Positions 7,099 through 7,245 of a stretch of DNA of 7,245 nt are shown here, in pieces. The position numbers and the translations under genes are program-made. A model generated the notes under the pieces. The model was not told the DNA's origin, did no database searches, and saw nothing but the letters and a program-made list of their open reading frames with translations. The stretch covers positions 1 through 7,245 of the forward strand of contig JAUZPS010000240.1 of the NCBI GenBank assembly GCA_030705945.1, written 5' to 3'. Numbering within the stretch: the stretch's first letter is position 1; each line of letters begins with the position of its first letter. The DNA is from Bacillota bacterium (GTDB lineage Bacteria; Bacillota; Clostridia; Acetivibrionales; DSM-2933).

Positions 7099-7245
7099 AT
7101 GTACAAATACCAATGTTCGAAGGATGATTGCAAAACTTTTTGGGCTCTTAATAAGGGTAACCTGAACGGATTTGTATTAACCTGTCCGATATGTGGTAAA
7201 GGCAGAGGTTTATTTGTTTCAGAGTATAGGGGAGAAGTAGGAAAT
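7099..7245 (+). CDS. Small zinc-ribbon protein, 3' partial
   Basis: Forty-nine codons are open to the right edge with no stop. The start is an ATG with a perfect AAGGAGG. Two cysteine pairs are visible, CSKDDC (Cys6, Cys11) and CPICG (Cys29, Cys32), giving a C-x4-C, 17 residues, C-x2-C arrangement. The second knuckle is followed by basic and glycine residues (GKGRG). This is a zinc-ribbon pattern; binding of Zn(II) is inferred. I do not recognise the family. Such ribbons occur in small nucleic-acid-binding proteins, in rubredoxin-like proteins and as N-terminal modules of larger proteins, so the missing C-terminus matters. It lies 182 bases after yjbQ on the same strand, behind the GC-rich hairpin segment, so it may be read through from the operon or have its own promoter. 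Confidence 0.7.
   Translation, partial: MYKYQCSKDDCKTFWALNKGNLNGFVLTCPICGKGRGLFVSEYRGEVGN

Overview
This window is an AT-rich stretch of a Gram-positive, probably clostridial (Bacillota, Clostridia) chromosome. The evidence is the low G+C, strong AGGAGG-type ribosome binding sites, a bacillus-type SMC of 1190 residues, a short FtsY without a long acidic N-terminal domain, and the smc-ftsY gene order typical of Bacillota. The species cannot be named from the sequence alone.

Layout, all genes on the + strand. (1) Positions 1-1428 hold the 3' part of a polytopic membrane protein of the O-antigen ligase/polymerase (Wzy_C-like) type, open at the left edge. It carries an unusual beta-rich hydrophilic insertion of about 105 residues. 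(2) Positions 1429-1954 are a 526-base gap with no gene. It contains three imperfect inverted repeats (1554-1624, 1649-1723, 1815-1914), a plausible promoter (1764-1791) and the smc ribosome binding site. (3) smc (1955-5527, TTG start), ftsY (5582-6490) and a YjbQ/UPF0047 gene (6503-6916) are closely spaced (gaps of 54 and 12 bases) and look like one operon. (4) Positions 6917-7098 are a 182-base gap with a strikingly GC-rich segment that can fold into two mutually exclusive hairpins. (5) From 7099 to the right edge lies the start of a small unrecognised zinc-ribbon protein.

The central operon joins chromosome organisation (SMC, the condensin ATPase) with co-translational membrane targeting (FtsY, the SRP receptor GTPase). 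These are functionally separate but genomically linked housekeeping genes in Bacillota. The YjbQ-type gene is probably translationally linked to ftsY, since its ribosome binding site overlaps the ftsY stop codon. The usual Bacillota neighbours rnc (before smc) and ylxM-ffh (after ftsY) are not in this window; an envelope polysaccharide gene and yjbQ occupy those places.

I found no convincing new multi-gene system. The parts most worth a second look are non-coding: the long hairpin in the presumed smc leader and the GC-rich, alternatively folding segment ahead of the zinc-ribbon gene. After those come the inserted domain in the ligase and the uncharacterised zinc-ribbon protein.
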